DNA of 64,000 nucleotides from Cadophora sp. MPI-SDFR-AT-0126 (lineage: Eukaryota > Ascomycota > Leotiomycetes > Helotiales > Ploettnerulaceae). Positions within the stretch are counted from its first letter, which is position 1; every line of letters starts with the position of its first letter. The stretch lies in contig JAGMVK010000006.1 of assembly GCA_020747065.1 (NCBI GenBank), positions 2,046,001 to 2,110,000 of the forward strand, given 5' to 3'. The translations under genes and the position numbers were made by a program. This document shows, one piece after another, positions 49,853-62,285 of the stretch. Below the pieces are notes generated by a model. The model was not told the DNA's origin, did no database searches, and was given only the letters and a program-made list of their open reading frames with translations.

Positions 49853-50792
49853 TGCGTCGATGTCGTTGCTGATCAAATCCTCAATTCGAAATCTTCAGCC
49901 TCGTGTAAGTGCAGTGTAGCCTGTCGTCGAATCAGGGGCAGGCAGCTCAGGCTTAAGGTTGACCTGTGTCGCAACGAGAAATCAAATAGCGAAGACAAGC
50001 TCTTATACTAGAATCGCATCGTTGGTAAGGACACCGTAGCAGCCAACAAGAGCAAAACGCAGAAACAGAACGCGATAAAAGTCGGCGTCTCTCGAACTCT
50101 CCTTCCAGCCTCTCGTCGTCCTCACGCGTTCGAGAATTTTGAATCTGGGGAAGGAGAATCCCTGCTAGTGCGCCTGTCATTTTAGCCTGAACTCTGCTCC
50201 CGGTCCGCAGTGACGCGGGGCGAGTCTCGTCTCTCGTATGCCTCTTTTGGCTGCATAATGGACTGATGAAATGGGCGGCTTGATTTGGCTTTCAGATATT
50301 TTGGTATCCATATTCTGGGACAATATGACCGGAGTTGGCATTGCTTTGTTGGCTTGGTCATTTCACGATTTGAGAGTCATTACACTCGACTTGAGCAAGT
50401 CAATAAAAACAACCAGCTAATTAAGACATTTATCGTTACTAATGCACATCCTCATTTTTGAGTCTGCATCGAACTTTTAATAATGCTTTAGCAGCCAGGC
50501 AGTCAATCATAAAACCGCTGTAAGTAGAGCTTTCCTTCCATTGGTTGTGTCGGAGCCAAATCATTGCAAGATGTTTTTATCGTCAGATCTCACCCAGTCT
50601 TGTGCTCCAAAAAAGGACCAAATATGCCATGCCATCCCATTTATGTAAATGAACAAAGTCAAAGATTATATATATTTACATGTACTAAGTATCCGGATCT
50701 CATCCCCCCAAAAACATCTCCAAATTCAATGCTGTTCCAATTCGAGTTATAGCAAACGGCTCGACATCCTCTTCAAATGTCGTTCTTCAAAA
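49853..50792. other. Intergenic between MSC7 and glycosylase gene
   Basis: This holds the promoter and leader of MSC7 and the 3' UTR of the glycosylase gene. A minus-strand frame at 50180-49953 starts with ATG but has no recognised domain; it may be part of the MSC7 leader. Confidence 0.5.
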
Positions 50793-52209
50793 CTAAGCAT
50801 AGTCGTCGTCGTCTATATCATCTTCACTGAAATCTGAGGAGGCATCGCTTAACTCCTAGAGTGACGGATTAGTATATGAACCCTCATTATCCGAAAGAGT
50901 TCTGGTTACAATCACAACTTACCCCATCAGAATCCAATTCCACCTTCTTCTTCACCTTCTTACTTGCTGACCGCTTCTTTTTCACACCGCCCTTCCCGTC
51001 CACAGCCTCTTTCTGCGGAGAAACAAATCCAGGTCGTTTCTTCACCTCTTTCCTATCCACCAGATGTTCGATAGGACAGACCGTCTCCTCCCACTTCTTC
51101 GTCCCCCACGCCGTATTCGACCGACACCTATAGCACCTCTTCCCATGCATAATAAGCAACTGATGCAACGAATACTTCAAATGATCCGGCACGCGCACTT
51201 CGCAATGACTGTACGTCTGGTCTCTATTCGCCCTCTCTGGGACCCAGCCGAGCCATTTGCAGTGCCGCCAGACATGCGTGTCGACGGCAAAGCTGGGCAC
51301 CTTCATGCAGAAGAGGAGCACGCAGGAAGAGGTCTTGACGCCGATTCCTTTGAACTTCATCATTTCTTCCATGGCTTCGAAGGGTTTCATTCGCATGATT
51401 CGGTCGAGAGAGAGCATGTTTCCTTCTAGCCGAGCAATCTCGGCGGTTCTTTCTTCCTTAGAAGCAGGCTCTTTTTCTAGGGCAGCATTCTCAGGATTTT
51501 CGGACTTTGTTCCATGACGGAGGAACTCAAGGCGAGCAACGTTCTGCTCATATACGGTGTCAAGTATAGACTTGATATCAGCCGATTTGACATTTTGATG
51601 GCCACCTCGCTTGATCGCATCGGTGATGGTTGGGATGTCAGATCGCCGAACTGCATCCCAATTGATGCTTCCTTTGCCAGGACCAGAAGTTTGAAGGCCA
51701 AATGCCTTTTGCAGACCGTCTAGAGCGCGATTGGCGTTGGTAGAGGATGTTGTGGCGCTAAGCCGGGTTCGAATGAGAGCATCGAGAAGATCGGGAACTT
51801 CACCACAACCAGCGACCTTCATTGACGGCGTAGCGATGATTTTCGGTGCTTCGACTTTGCCATGGGTTTCAGATAAAATGCGATTGACTTCCTCGCAGGC
51901 TTCCGGTGTAGGCATAACGAAGTCTGGATACGGAGTAGAACCAGGTGTGAAGTGGTACTTCTTGGCCTTTTTAGCTGCGCTTTTGAGACTGAGCGATTGA
52001 ACTGGCTTGGAAGGACTTGGTGTTTTGACTGGTTTGGAAGTCAGTTCCTCAGACTTAATATCTGGTGATTGCTTGACTCGCTTCCGCGTAGGTTTAGGTT
52101 CCGAAATTTCAACCTGTGATATATCAGGCTCCCAGCTGAGGGAGTGAGGAAGTGTTGCATTTTCGACAGGTTCGATTTTGGCCCCTCGCTTGCGAGTCAC
52201 AGCAGGCAT
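50793..52209 (-). CDS. HhH-GPD DNA glycosylase (endonuclease III-like)
   Basis: A nuclear base-excision enzyme of 449 residues. Exons are 52209-50923 and 50855-50793; splicing replaces a readthrough tail by an acidic end (DFSEDDIDDDDYA). The first 130 residues are basic and disordered (TRKRGAKIEP, KSAAKKAKKYHF). The helix-hairpin-helix is MMKFKGIGVKTSSCVLLFCM, with the catalytic Lys in GVKTS and the catalytic Asp in FAVDTHVWRH. This implies a bifunctional glycosylase/AP-lyase. The cysteines after it (HGKRCYRC…ETVC) do not match the C-x6-C-x2-C-x5-C iron-sulphur spacing of Nth, so the cluster may be absent or altered. The substrate base cannot be read from sequence. The gene lies 4.8 kb from a DNA methyltransferase gene. 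Confidence 0.85.
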
Positions 52210-53130
52210 CGTGTAAGGTAGGAATGATAGTGACCATCCAAGTGAAATTAAATGGGTACACAACTGAAAGGAGTCCAGAATCCGAAAGTAGGAGAATGTT
52301 GATGTTTAAGAGACGAAAGAAGGGAGAATATAAGTCGAACTCAGGTAAATATGACTCTCAATTGATCATCATCCGAACTTCTCTATCCACAGGAACAACA
52401 GAGTGATTAGTCGAGGCCTTTCAAAAATTAAAGGAGTCCGACTGAATGTTGTGGAGTCAAAAAGAGTGCAGAGCCGTCGAGGCAGAGTGATGACGCCGAC
52501 GCCAGTGAAACGAGGCTACGGAACTCATTAGCCTTGCATTAGCCCCACTTTTTCTTCAGGGGCAGTCAGTATTCGAGGCACTTGCTGCAATGCTTCCGAT
52601 GAGGAACTGATACTTTGTGTCTGCAAGATTACATATGATTTTGAGAGATCGTAATAGTACAAAGTATTAGAAAATGGCAATCTTTCAGCCTGGTTGGAAG
52701 TCAGGAAATGTCTGAAAGTGGACATAGATTGAAAACGAGACAATGCCAGTAATTAAAGCTGTTGTGTATGAGACTCGGATAATATTGAGATGGAATACTG
52801 ACCAACGATGTTAACAGCTTTACCCGAGCCTCAGGAGAACTGAAATGTCGCTAGCGTTTGAAAGATTTCTCCTGTGGAAAAAGTTACGAGAACCCACGGT
52901 ATGGGTCCACGAACCTTGCCACTTGAGCATGTACAGCAACGGCCATAGTGAAGAAACTGTTTGTACTATCATGTATCTTGCAGGGAGTCAAGAGAACAAA
53001 AAATAAGAAATAGAATGGGATGTCCCAAAAGCCTCTATTTGGTTTTGATACATCCATACATTGGAACCAGACAGCCATCCTTGCGCCTCATGCATAATAA
53101 AAATACCCAATGCATCAGTACCCAACCGAT
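52210..53130. other. Intergenic between glycosylase gene and ADE4
   Basis: This holds the ADE4 3' UTR and the glycosylase promoter. No gene is seen. Confidence 0.5.
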
Positions 53131-54963
53131 CTATTCATAACCCCTGTGTGGCTCAGTGGCAAAATTATGCAAACTATTCATCATTAGCATCATACAATAC
53201 CAGCGTGCGTGAGGATACACATACCTGATATCATGGCGATCCCTCACGGGAGGCGTTCCCGAATCGTCTCTTTCCCTCTTACGTCTTTCGTGACCGTTGA
53301 GATCGGTTCCATTGACTTTGCTACCGTTAACAGGACCATCAGACGCAGGAATGATATTGCCTTGCGCATCGACCTCAACGCCTTTCTTGATCAAATCAAG
53401 CTCCTTGTCGCTGGCAACTCCGTGAATGACAGCCTCCTTGGCACTCTCCAGAACCTTCAATTTCTTGGACTCGCCTCGAACTCGCTCGAGGTGCTCGAAG
53501 TAGCCGTCTGTAACAGGTGTAACGTACTTGCCGCAGAAAACGCCGACTTCGAATTCCTGGTCCTTGCGCGGCGATTCCTCGGCGCACGCAGCTTTCAGGT
53601 CTGCAAGCGTTTGATATATGACTTCTTCCGCACCAATATGTCTGGCGATTGCTTCGCGGTCTCTGTTGTGAGCTACAAGCTCTTGAGGAGAAGCAAGATC
53701 AATGCCGTAAATATGAGCATGCGTGATTGGTGGAGCGCAGGAAGCGCAAATAACCTTTTTTGCCCCAGCTTCACGGGCCATGGTGACGATTTCTCGACTT
53801 GTGGTTCCTCGTACAATACTGTCGTCGACAAGGAGCACAACCTTATCTTTGAATTCCGAAGGGATGGCACTCAACTTCCGGCGGACAGATTTCTGGCGTG
53901 CACCTTGACCAGGCATGATGAACGTTCTGAAAACATATCGGTTTTTGACGAATCCTTGGCAGTACGGTATCTTCAAGAACTCGGAAAGACTAGCTGCTGA
54001 GGTATTGGAAGTTTCGGGAATGGGAATAACCACGTCAATCTCTTTAACGGCTTCCTCGCCGAGCGTGTCCAGGATTGTTTGTGCGAGTTTCCGGCCCATA
54101 TTTTGTCTACTTCTGTGGACGCTGATACCATCGATGATCGTATCAGGTCTTGCAAAGTAAACATATTCGAAAATATCTGGAGAATAAGCAAGCTGGGGAA
54201 CGACTTGACGGAAGACTGGCACGGAACCCTTGCGAATGATCACGGCTTGTCCGGGGAGGATATCCACAATATCGGAGAATCCAAGTTGGCGAAGGGCAAT
54301 CGATTCTGAAGCCATCATGTAATCTGTAGTTCCATGCAGAGTTGCAGATGGTCGAGACCCGAGAACCAATGGACGGATACCATGGGGATCTCGGAAACCA
54401 AGAATTCCAAAGCCTGCCACCATGGCTGTACAAGCCCAACCACCTACACACTTCCCATACATCCGAGTCAAACTTTGAAAGATATCCTCCTCATTGACAC
54501 GAAATTTTCCTGTCTCATTGAGCTCATTGGCAAATATGTTCAGCATCAATTCGCTATCGCTATCGGTATTGATATGTCGGTGAGCATCTCTGTCAAGAAT
54601 GATGCGAAGATGCTCGGCATTGATCAAATTTCCATTGTGTGCGAATGTGATTCCGTAGGGACTATTCACGTAAAATGGTTGTGCTTCAGCGCTGGCGCTG
54701 CTTCCAGCGGTGGGATATCTCAAATGGCCCAAGCCCATGAAACCCGGCAGGTCCTGAACCCGCGATCCGTCGTGGAAAACTTTTGCAGCCATTCCATTGC
54801 CTTTGCACTGGTATATACGTCCTCCGGAGGCACAGGTCGCGATCCCGCAGGCATCCTGGCCTCGATGTTGGAGGTAGTAGAGGGCATCGTGGAGGTCGGC
54901 AGCAGCAGTTGTCGCAGAAAGGCTCTCGATATCACCGAGGATGAGGGCGAGGATACCACACAT
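53131..54963 (-). CDS. ADE4: Amidophosphoribosyltransferase
   Basis: This catalyses the first committed step of purine synthesis: PRPP plus glutamine to 5-phosphoribosylamine. The frame from ATG at 54963 is open to TAG at 53131 (610 residues). The N-terminus is a class II glutaminase with nucleophile Cys2 ([10 protein letters not shown]), then [22 protein letters not shown] and FAHNGNL. The phosphoribosyltransferase half has the PRPP loop [14 protein letters not shown] and [13 protein letters not shown] probable 81-nt intron lies at 53224-53144 (GTATGT…CACAG). It is a multiple of three and lacks a stop, so spliced (583 residues, ending HDIRGYE) and unspliced (610) forms share the same terminus. 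The final 60 residues are a variable, charged tail. Confidence 0.95.
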   Translation of the reverse strand: MCGILALILGDIESLSATTAAADLHDALYYLQHRGQDACGIATCASGGRIYQCKGNGMAAKVFHDGSRVQDLPGFMGLGHLRYPTAGSSASAEAQPFYVNSPYGITFAHNGNLINAEHLRIILDRDAHRHINTDSDSELMLNIFANELNETGKFRVNEEDIFQSLTRMYGKCVGGWACTAMVAGFGILGFRDPHGIRPLVLGSRPSATLHGTTDYMMASESIALRQLGFSDIVDILPGQAVIIRKGSVPVFRQVVPQLAYSPDIFEYVYFARPDTIIDGISVHRSRQNMGRKLAQTILDTLGEEAVKEIDVVIPIPETSNTSAASLSEFLKIPYCQGFVKNRYVFRTFIMPGQGARQKSVRRKLSAIPSEFKDKVVLLVDDSIVRGTTSREIVTMAREAGAKKVICASCAPPITHAHIYGIDLASPQELVAHNRDREAIARHIGAEEVIYQTLADLKAACAEESPRKDQEFEVGVFCGKYVTPVTDGYFEHLERVRGESKKLKVLESAKEAVIHGVASDKELDLIKKGVEVDAQGNIIPASDGPVNGSKVNGTDLNGHERRKRERDDSGTPPVRDRHDIRYVYPHARWYCMMLMMNSLHNFATEPHRGYE

Positions 54964-56975
54964 GTTGGCAATATGTAAGGAATATTGAGGCTAAAACCTG
55001 CCCAATTCTGTCAGCATGGTCGAGGACAGAACTTCTGAAGTTGGGAGGCAACGGGGAAGGTGGGGTTCAGTTGAAATTTTTATCCGCAGAGCTTGCTCAG
55101 AAGTCTAACATCTTTTTTTTTTATATTCGAGTTCATCATAATAACCCAGTTGTACTACACGTGTAGCGTACTTGACAGGAAACGGGAAACATGTCTCGCG
55201 ACTCACAATTGGTAGAGGGCGCTCTGCAAACAGAACGTTAATGTAAATCGAGGCCACGGATAAGGCACTGATAACAGCACGATGTATTGAAGTTGGGAAA
55301 CAAGCCAAAGGCAGGCGATCTGCACTCTACACTCAATCAGGAGGAGAATAGAGCCCGAGAACGGATCTAGGCTTCAATCGAGGACTGCGAAATGACGGAG
55401 CGTGGGAGCAGGACGGGAGACTCTTGGTCGTCGAACACATTTTGTAAGTTTATTTTATTGCAAGTTCAAAGTCGGGATCCCAATTTTTAAAAGTCTGCGA
55501 GTTCGGCTATTCCTCGCCCCCTTGCCGGCGCCAAGCCGTAGTGGGCTGGTGGGGTCCTGTTGGGGCTACAAAGCGAAACGGGCATGATTCAAGTCATGGA
55601 AACGAGGTCTTTGCTTGAATGTTTACCGTCAACTATTTTTTTTTTCTAAACCCACGTGGTATTGTGATAATGTACAGCTGTGCATGCAGTTGGGTCGTTT
55701 CTTTGCAGCTTGCATGCATTGTAGTGGTGATGATTGGCCAATCCGCAGTGGCTTCGCTAGCCTTTCTGACGGCTGTTCTTCGCTTTCTGTGTGATGTTGT
55801 ATGATTTGAGCTTGCGTACTGATGAGTACATTTTTCACTTAGGTCGAGAAAGCTCTTGCATTCATTTGATTTGTAGACCAAATTCCTTGGGCTATGCTGC
55901 TATGCTGCTAAGCTGTAGCCCTTGAGACTTCTGGGGCAAAGCGATCCATATTCTTGCGGTGCTGTCCTTGTCGGAACTTGTGCTCGCGGAACTGTGGATG
56001 CCAGTGTGAATAGTCAGTTGCCAGTCAAATAAAGCACAGAGTATGCTCCATGTCATCTATCATATCTCGATTTCTCTTTGTTGTCAAAAGTCAGATTTTT
56101 CTTTTTCCAAATTGTTTGTTGCTCTTTTATCTCTTTTTGTACACTTCTGGCTGTGAGCGAATCCCTTCGTTCATGACAGCTTCTCAAAATCAATACTCAT
56201 GCACGGGACTTTCTATCTACAAAGAGTCTCTTGAAGCGATAGCGACGAATAGCTTCAAAGTAAAAACCAAAGCACTTCCTCATGTCTAAATTCACAATAG
56301 ACTTTCTTCAATCAACATTCAATCAACATACAAAGCCAGACAAAACACCCCATCGTTCGCCCTTATTCACGCTCCAAAAACATCCTGCAGACTCCCAGCG
56401 TCCCTGCAAAAGACAGTATAAATGATCCCCCGATGACGAAATTCTCGCACTTACTATCATATCTTTCTGACCCTCTCCCTCTTACATTTTCAACGCTTTG
56501 AGAAATTCTCAAAAAGGTGTTGGATCTTGCATTTCTTGGTCTGGCATGGAGGTGGCGTGAGAACGAATAACAAAGGCTGGGTAATTTATAATTTCAAGAA
56601 TTCTTCCACGATGTTAATTTGAAAGTTTAGCAGATTCTCGCAAGTATTGGCCAGTTGGCTACGTTACCTGCCATATTCTCTATTCACTCGCTGCAGAATC
56701 TCTCGTCACACTTTGAGAGATATCAGGCAGCAACTCTACTGCTTCATTTCCTTTCAGCGCTTCAGGTATTCAGCAACTATACGACCTCTTTTGGATACCA
56801 AACGGCTGTGAAAAACCACGACTCTGAACAGTAGTGACCTTTCTTAAGCAAACTCGACAATAATAACAACATTTCATACGAAAGAAGTATTTGCAACCAC
56901 GAACAACCCACAATTAAGTCTCCACGAACCTCACCCTTCGAGAAGTATTTCGCCTTACAACCTTTCAAAGTCACG
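54964..56975. other. Intergenic between divergent ADE4 and RID
   Basis: Two kilobases separate the divergent start codons. There are T-rich runs near 55110 and 55640, and a GCTATGCT repeat near 55890. I recognise no gene. Confidence 0.5.
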
Positions 56976-59901
56976 ATGGTTGGGTCTCAAGATATTGTGG
57001 TGATTGAGGACGATACATTCATCATGATAGATGACGATGACGATGATCTCCCATCAACCGTATTGGTTGGTCCCAGTGCCGAGCCCCTATTCACACGAGC
57101 AGCGGATCCAATACAACCAAACAGAGGCACATCTCGCAACTCCGGATTCAGAAAGCCCGACTGGGGATCCACAGCCTCAAAATCCGTGAGTGTGAGCCAG
57201 AATAACACTACTACATCAAACTCAAGCAGATCAGAATCCCTTGGCGACACTCGTTCATTTGCAGGATGTGCATCACCAACTTCAGGACCAATAATTTATG
57301 GTGGAAGTGCTCAACAACCGATTCGTCTTGACGATGAAGATATTGTACAGCGGGAGAGTATTCGGAAACCAATCCAATATAAAAACGAAGACATCGAGAT
57401 GGAAATGGGACTTTCTAAACGAGCTTCAAGACCAGAGCCAGCTAGCATTCGGCGCAGCACAAACCACAATAACTCCAACTCACCTATTCCCCACCACCGG
57501 AGATCCAACAGCACAGACCTCATGATCCTCGACGGCGAGAGGCTAAACGGACCATTCTCCCGAGAAGAGCGGTCTACGGAGATTCACCGTAGCTTAGACC
57601 GGATTTGTGAACCAACGAGGCAAGGCGAACAGATCGACCTCGAGAGTCTTGAAGATGTGGCTGGTGAAGGCATGGAGATGTTGCGGATTGAGGATGTCTA
57701 TGAGGAAGAGGTCGAAGCACAGAAGCGGCGAAGGAAGAAATCGATCATCCGGTACGAACGCAGGAATCCAAGCATCGTCAGCCCATGGCAGCGAATAGAA
57801 ACGATCTGTGTCAAGGAAGTGACGTTGAAGCCAAACAAAACAGTCCAACTGAAAGACGAAAGCTTCCTCCGAATCAAAGACATCCTGAGAAACTCCCAAA
57901 CACAAGAGATTCGACTCCGAGGCCACCGCCTTCAACGAGCCAGAGATCTCAATGGTCTCCTCGAGAAGAAACTCAACGAACTTGTCCTCTTCTTAGAAGT
58001 TGACCAGGATGATTCACGTATACCCACAGAGCAAAGCACTGTCGAAGTAAGTCTCGACAATTTCGAGAAAATCCGGAGCGTCCGGTTCACGAACCTGAAG
58101 TTTCCGTTGGGGAGAAATTGTGACCCCAAGGAGTTCCGGAATAAAGAACAGGCGGCTCTAGAGGGTGGATTGACTGTGAGGTGGAAATACACCTGTACTT
58201 ACGACAATGCGGCGGATAGACATCAAAATATCTTTAAGGAGAGGTCGTTGGAGAGGTTGAGGGCTGATGAATGCAGTCTTGGGTTTGAGATTCCGGACCA
58301 AGAGCGACGAAGTCATTGGAGAGGAGAATCGATGCCTGGGGGAGCGTGGCGACCATCTTTGGAACCTGAAGATGTTGTTGATATTCCGGAATGTCCAAGG
58401 AGAAAGTCCACTAGCCGTGCCTATATACCTGACAAGGATGTCTTTATTTTGGACGATGAGGGAACGAATACCCGACTTGGAGGCAGGGGTCCGAGGAGAA
58501 AAGAGAAGCGAACGTTCAGTTGCACCAGTGCTTCAGAAGCAAGTGTGACTCCGGGTCCGTTACCGAAACGCGTCCGACAAGAGAATGATGGAGTTGAGGA
58601 AACTAGAGAAGGGGTCTCAAGAATTGACCTATACTCTCCCGCTGGCAGGCGTCCAATGTCAATGCATCATCCATTTCGGTTAGGATGCCAGACAGCAAGT
58701 CCTCCAACGATCAATCTCATCTCTTCAGATCCCTCACACCCAAACTCTTGCACAGATCGCCGCTCATCAACTCGACAGTCCCAATTCCCAATAGCCAGGC
58801 TTGCTGGCCAAACCTACACGTACGGCGACGCGTTCTGCGGAAGTGGTGGCTCTTCTCGCGGCGCTACGATGGCAGGCCTCCGCCTCAAGTGGGGTTTCGA
58901 CTTCAACAAACATGCCTGTCTCTCCTGGCGAGCCAACTTCCCCTCCTCACAATGCTACCAAATGGCCGCTCACGAATTCGTCGATCAAGCCCGACGAGCA
59001 GCCGACAATGGCCATCCCGATATGGTGAAGGTCGATATTCTACATCTGTCTCCGCCCTGCCAGTTCTTCTCGCCCGCTCACTCCATTGATGGTGTGGACG
59101 ATGAGATGAATGTTGCGAGTTTATTTGCTGTCCAGATGGTGATCGATGTTTCGCGGCCGAGGATCGTGACGCTTGAGCAGACTTTTGGGATTGCGTGTCC
59201 GAGGTTCAGGTTCTATTTCAATGCGTTGATTCAGATGTTTACGACGCATGATTTCTCGGTAAGGTGGGCGATCGTGCCGTTGGCTCAATGGGTAGGTCTC
59301 TGATTCTTCCATTCTGATTCTTCCATTGGTAATCATTTCGAAATGTGCGTCTGACTTACTTCCAGGGTCTTCCACAACGACGAAGGAGGCTGATTGTGAT
59401 TGCTTCCTGGTAAGCACATGTCAATGCTGTGTCTTGTGTCCAATCTAGCTGACACCCACTAGCCCCGGCGAACATCTGCCAAAGATGCCTCTCCCAACCC
59501 ACACTGCCCCAGATTCCGATTCCTCACTCAACCTTCCTCCCTTAGTCTCCGCCAACGAAACTCTCAAGACCATCCCGGCAGGAGCAGCAGATCACGACAT
59601 CGAATCCGTCATGTGGGCTCCAGATAGGCGAATGCCACCATGGGATGGATCCAAGATCTTACCTCGCGCCATGACTACCTCAGGTGGCCAGAATTACCAT
59701 CCGTCTGGCACGCGAGACCTGACTTTGCGAGAATATGCTTGCTTACAGGGATTTCCGACTGGCCATATGTTCCGAGGCAACTATGTCAAGAAGCAGATCG
59801 GGAATGCAGTGCCGCCAGTGGTGGCGAAGGTGCTGTTTCAGAGCATCAAAGCGGATTTGGAGAGGGTTGACGGGGTAGAAGGACCTGAGTTGATCGAGTG
59901 A
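56976..59901 (+). CDS. rid: RID/Masc1-type DNA (cytosine-5) methyltransferase
   Basis: A nuclear C5-methyltransferase homologue of the class required for repeat-induced point mutation in Neurospora (RID) and methylation induced premeiotically in Ascobolus (Masc1). Exons are 56976-59291, 59366-59409 and 59463-59901, 932 residues. The N-terminal 250 residues are acidic and disordered. A conserved region at about 260-420 (QLKDESFLRIKDIL, LNGLLEKKLNELVLFLEVD) precedes the catalytic part, which starts near residue 610. Motif I is YGDAFCGSGGSSRGATMAGL, motif IV is LSPPCQFFSPAHS with the catalytic Cys, and motif VI reads EQTFG instead of the usual ENV, a known RID-family mark. Motif VIII is GLPQRRRRLIVIAS, and motif X is in QIGNAVPPVVAKVL. 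All catalytic motifs are intact. Confidence 0.93.
59300..59327. repeat. 14-bp tandem duplication in RID intron 1
   Basis: CTGATTCTTCCATT occurs twice back to back within the 74-bp intron. It is noncoding and leaves the splice sites intact. Confidence 0.9.
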
Positions 59902-61153
59902 AATGGACAGTGGAGTCTGCATAGAAGAATTGATGAATGTCTTTTCTTCTTCTTTGTGTTTGGGTGCGTTGACTTTCGCGCCTCTCATGTGAATTTGGTG
60001 AGTGAGACAGTGAGACAACACAGAGACTTAACCTCGCCACGTTTAATACATGCCAAGTAGCTGAAGCTTCCGAGGTACTGTGCAATAGACTTCAAGATCA
60101 CAAAAGAAAAGATATTATGTAGATGTTTATCTGAATAAATATATATTTGATATGAGTATACGGCGCTGCAGAAGAGAACTTCGGATGAAGAACGACAATT
60201 GACCATGAGTGAGATGCTTCCACTTGGAGGTACAATTAAGATTTGGTAACCAGCCATATCTATCATAGAGTTGGAGGATACGGACTACCTGTGAGAATAA
60301 AGTCAGCGAAATATCTTGAAATAATTGCTGAATGAAATTGTGATTCTTTTTTGGCAGCTCAGTGATCTTGGTTAAAAATGTTCATGACTCCGAAGAGTTC
60401 ACTATTTTCAGTGCGTTTTGTTTAATCATCGCTGGAGAGGCGCGATAGGGAACTCGCAGAAGAAAGACATCCTGCTTACCATATGCTCAGTCTAAAATTC
60501 CTCCAATCGTGCCTGTCGTTAGTCTTCGCGATTATGTCAAACAAAATATCCGATGTATCGAGAAGGGCGTGGAGTATCCTAGGTTCTTGAACAAATTAGC
60601 CAGCTGCTCATCGACAATTAGATGAAAAATGTAGTAGGATTGTAGAGAAAGTTCAGTATATGTAAGAATAAATCTCATCCTTCCGAGTGCTATAGAACCC
60701 CGGCGAGGGTTCCAACAATTCGGCGTCGATCGCAAATTATATCATCATGAAATTGAGAGATGGAGTTGTAGAAAGTGTAGCTGTACTTACAAATAGCATT
60801 GTCGGTGGAGGGAGTAGAAACGTGCACCACGGAGGCAGTGCCCATGTTGTTGGATCTAAAGGCGGGAGAACTGTCTGATGGACAGACTTGAGGAGGTTCG
60901 AGAAGTTCTCGCGGTTTTGAAGCTCGACTTTTCGCGCTAAGGTATATGCCGAGCTAATGCATCCCTGCCTGAGGCGCTAAGCAAAATTTAGGGCTCGCTA
61001 CACACCAGCGATTTCTTTGAATTCAGACTCCGACTCCGAACCAGCGACAACTTCAATCACATCGACACCCACGACAAATCGCCCAGTACGTCTATTCGAA
61101 ATCCTTCTAAAGTCCGGGCATACAACTAACGCGCGCCATCCAGAAACTTCAAA
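59902..61153. other. Intergenic between RID and eL14
   Basis: AT-rich sequence with no supported gene. The last 180 bases are the eL14 leader; an additional noncoding exon may exist there. Confidence 0.5.
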
Positions 61154-61652
61154 ATGGGAGACGCAGAGATCAAGGCTTCGTCGTGGAGACTGGTAGAGGT
61201 CGGCCGAGTCGTACTCATCGCCGAGGGACCTTCTGAGGGAAAGTTGGCTGCCATCGTTGAGATTATCGACCACAAGCGTGTATGTGGCTCTGCTGGGGAT
61301 TTGAAAGGTGTAGGCGCAAGAACTGATTGAATTACAGGCCCTTATCGACGGACCATCAACAGACACCAAGTCCGCTGTTCCACGTCAATCGATCGCTCTG
61401 TCCAAAGTTATCCTCACACCACTCGTCATCGAGAAGCTCCCCAGAGCTGCCCGGACTGGTGTTGTAAAGGCGCTGTGGGAGAAGGCTGGTATTGAGGCAA
61501 AGTGGCAGGAGAGCGCGTGGGCCAAGAAGCGTAGCCAGAAGGAGCGCAGAAAGGCTCTTACGGATTTCGAGAGATTCAAGGTCATGAGATTGAGAAAGCA
61601 ACTGCGATTCGAGGTCCGAAAGTCGTTGGCTAAGGTTAAGGCTTCGGCTTAG
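61154..61652 (+). CDS. RPL14: 60S ribosomal protein eL14
   Basis: A large-subunit ribosomal protein of 146 residues. Exons are 61154-61279 and 61338-61652; the 58-bp intron has GTATGT…TTACAG ends and a CTGAT-like branch site. The KOW-like N-terminal part ([31 protein letters not shown]) and the Ala/Lys-rich helical tail ([31 protein letters not shown]) are diagnostic. It forms a housekeeping block with NAC-alpha and ATP synthase subunit d on the same strand. Confidence 0.95.
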
Positions 61653-62285
61653 AGGGGTTTGCTGGTTTGGGGCTGCGATCATGACTGCATTGGGTTGCTG
61701 GATTCCTTTGCTTTCCGGGAAGCTTTGTATCCTACGTCAAATTTGACAGGCGTCTGAGCATAGGGACTTCAAAAAGACAATGAAGTACTTTCCAAGGAAT
61801 AATTTGCTAGCATGCACGAGATGATACCTTTGGATAGATGGTATTTCTCCAAATGGCTGGCTTATGTGCTCGAAATGGAATGTGATTAAATTTTGAGTTC
61901 GAAAATCAGACTGAAAATTGTAATTGAACTGATGGACAATTGAATGATCAGTGTGAAATCAATATCAATCAGGTTTCCCTGGTTGTTTTGATATGCCCAA
62001 TCCTCCAGATCGCCATTCCGGTGACCTAAATTCTTAGCGAATTTCGCAACCCTAAAAGCTTCTCCATCTGGACAATCAACGAGACTCGAACATCCACCTC
62101 CATTTCACCCTCCATACTCCAGGTCAGTTTCCCTCATTCCTGAGCCTCGAATAGAAGCATGTTTTCTTGTCCGTCTCTGTGAATTCGCAAGCTCCACGGG
62201 GTGGAGGCGCACAAGAGAAAATTCAAAAATCAACCACCGCAACTTCACTTTGCTGACTATTACCACAACAGACATACCAACCAAC
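61653..62285. other. Intergenic between eL14 and NAC-alpha
   Basis: The eL14 3' UTR and NAC-alpha promoter lie here. No gene is seen. Confidence 0.5.

Noticed and set aside
53209..54000. 263-codon plus-strand frame
   Set aside because: It is wholly antisense to conserved ADE4 sequence and has no protein-like domain.
54334..54978. 214-codon plus-strand frame
   Set aside because: Antisense shadow of the ADE4 glutaminase domain.
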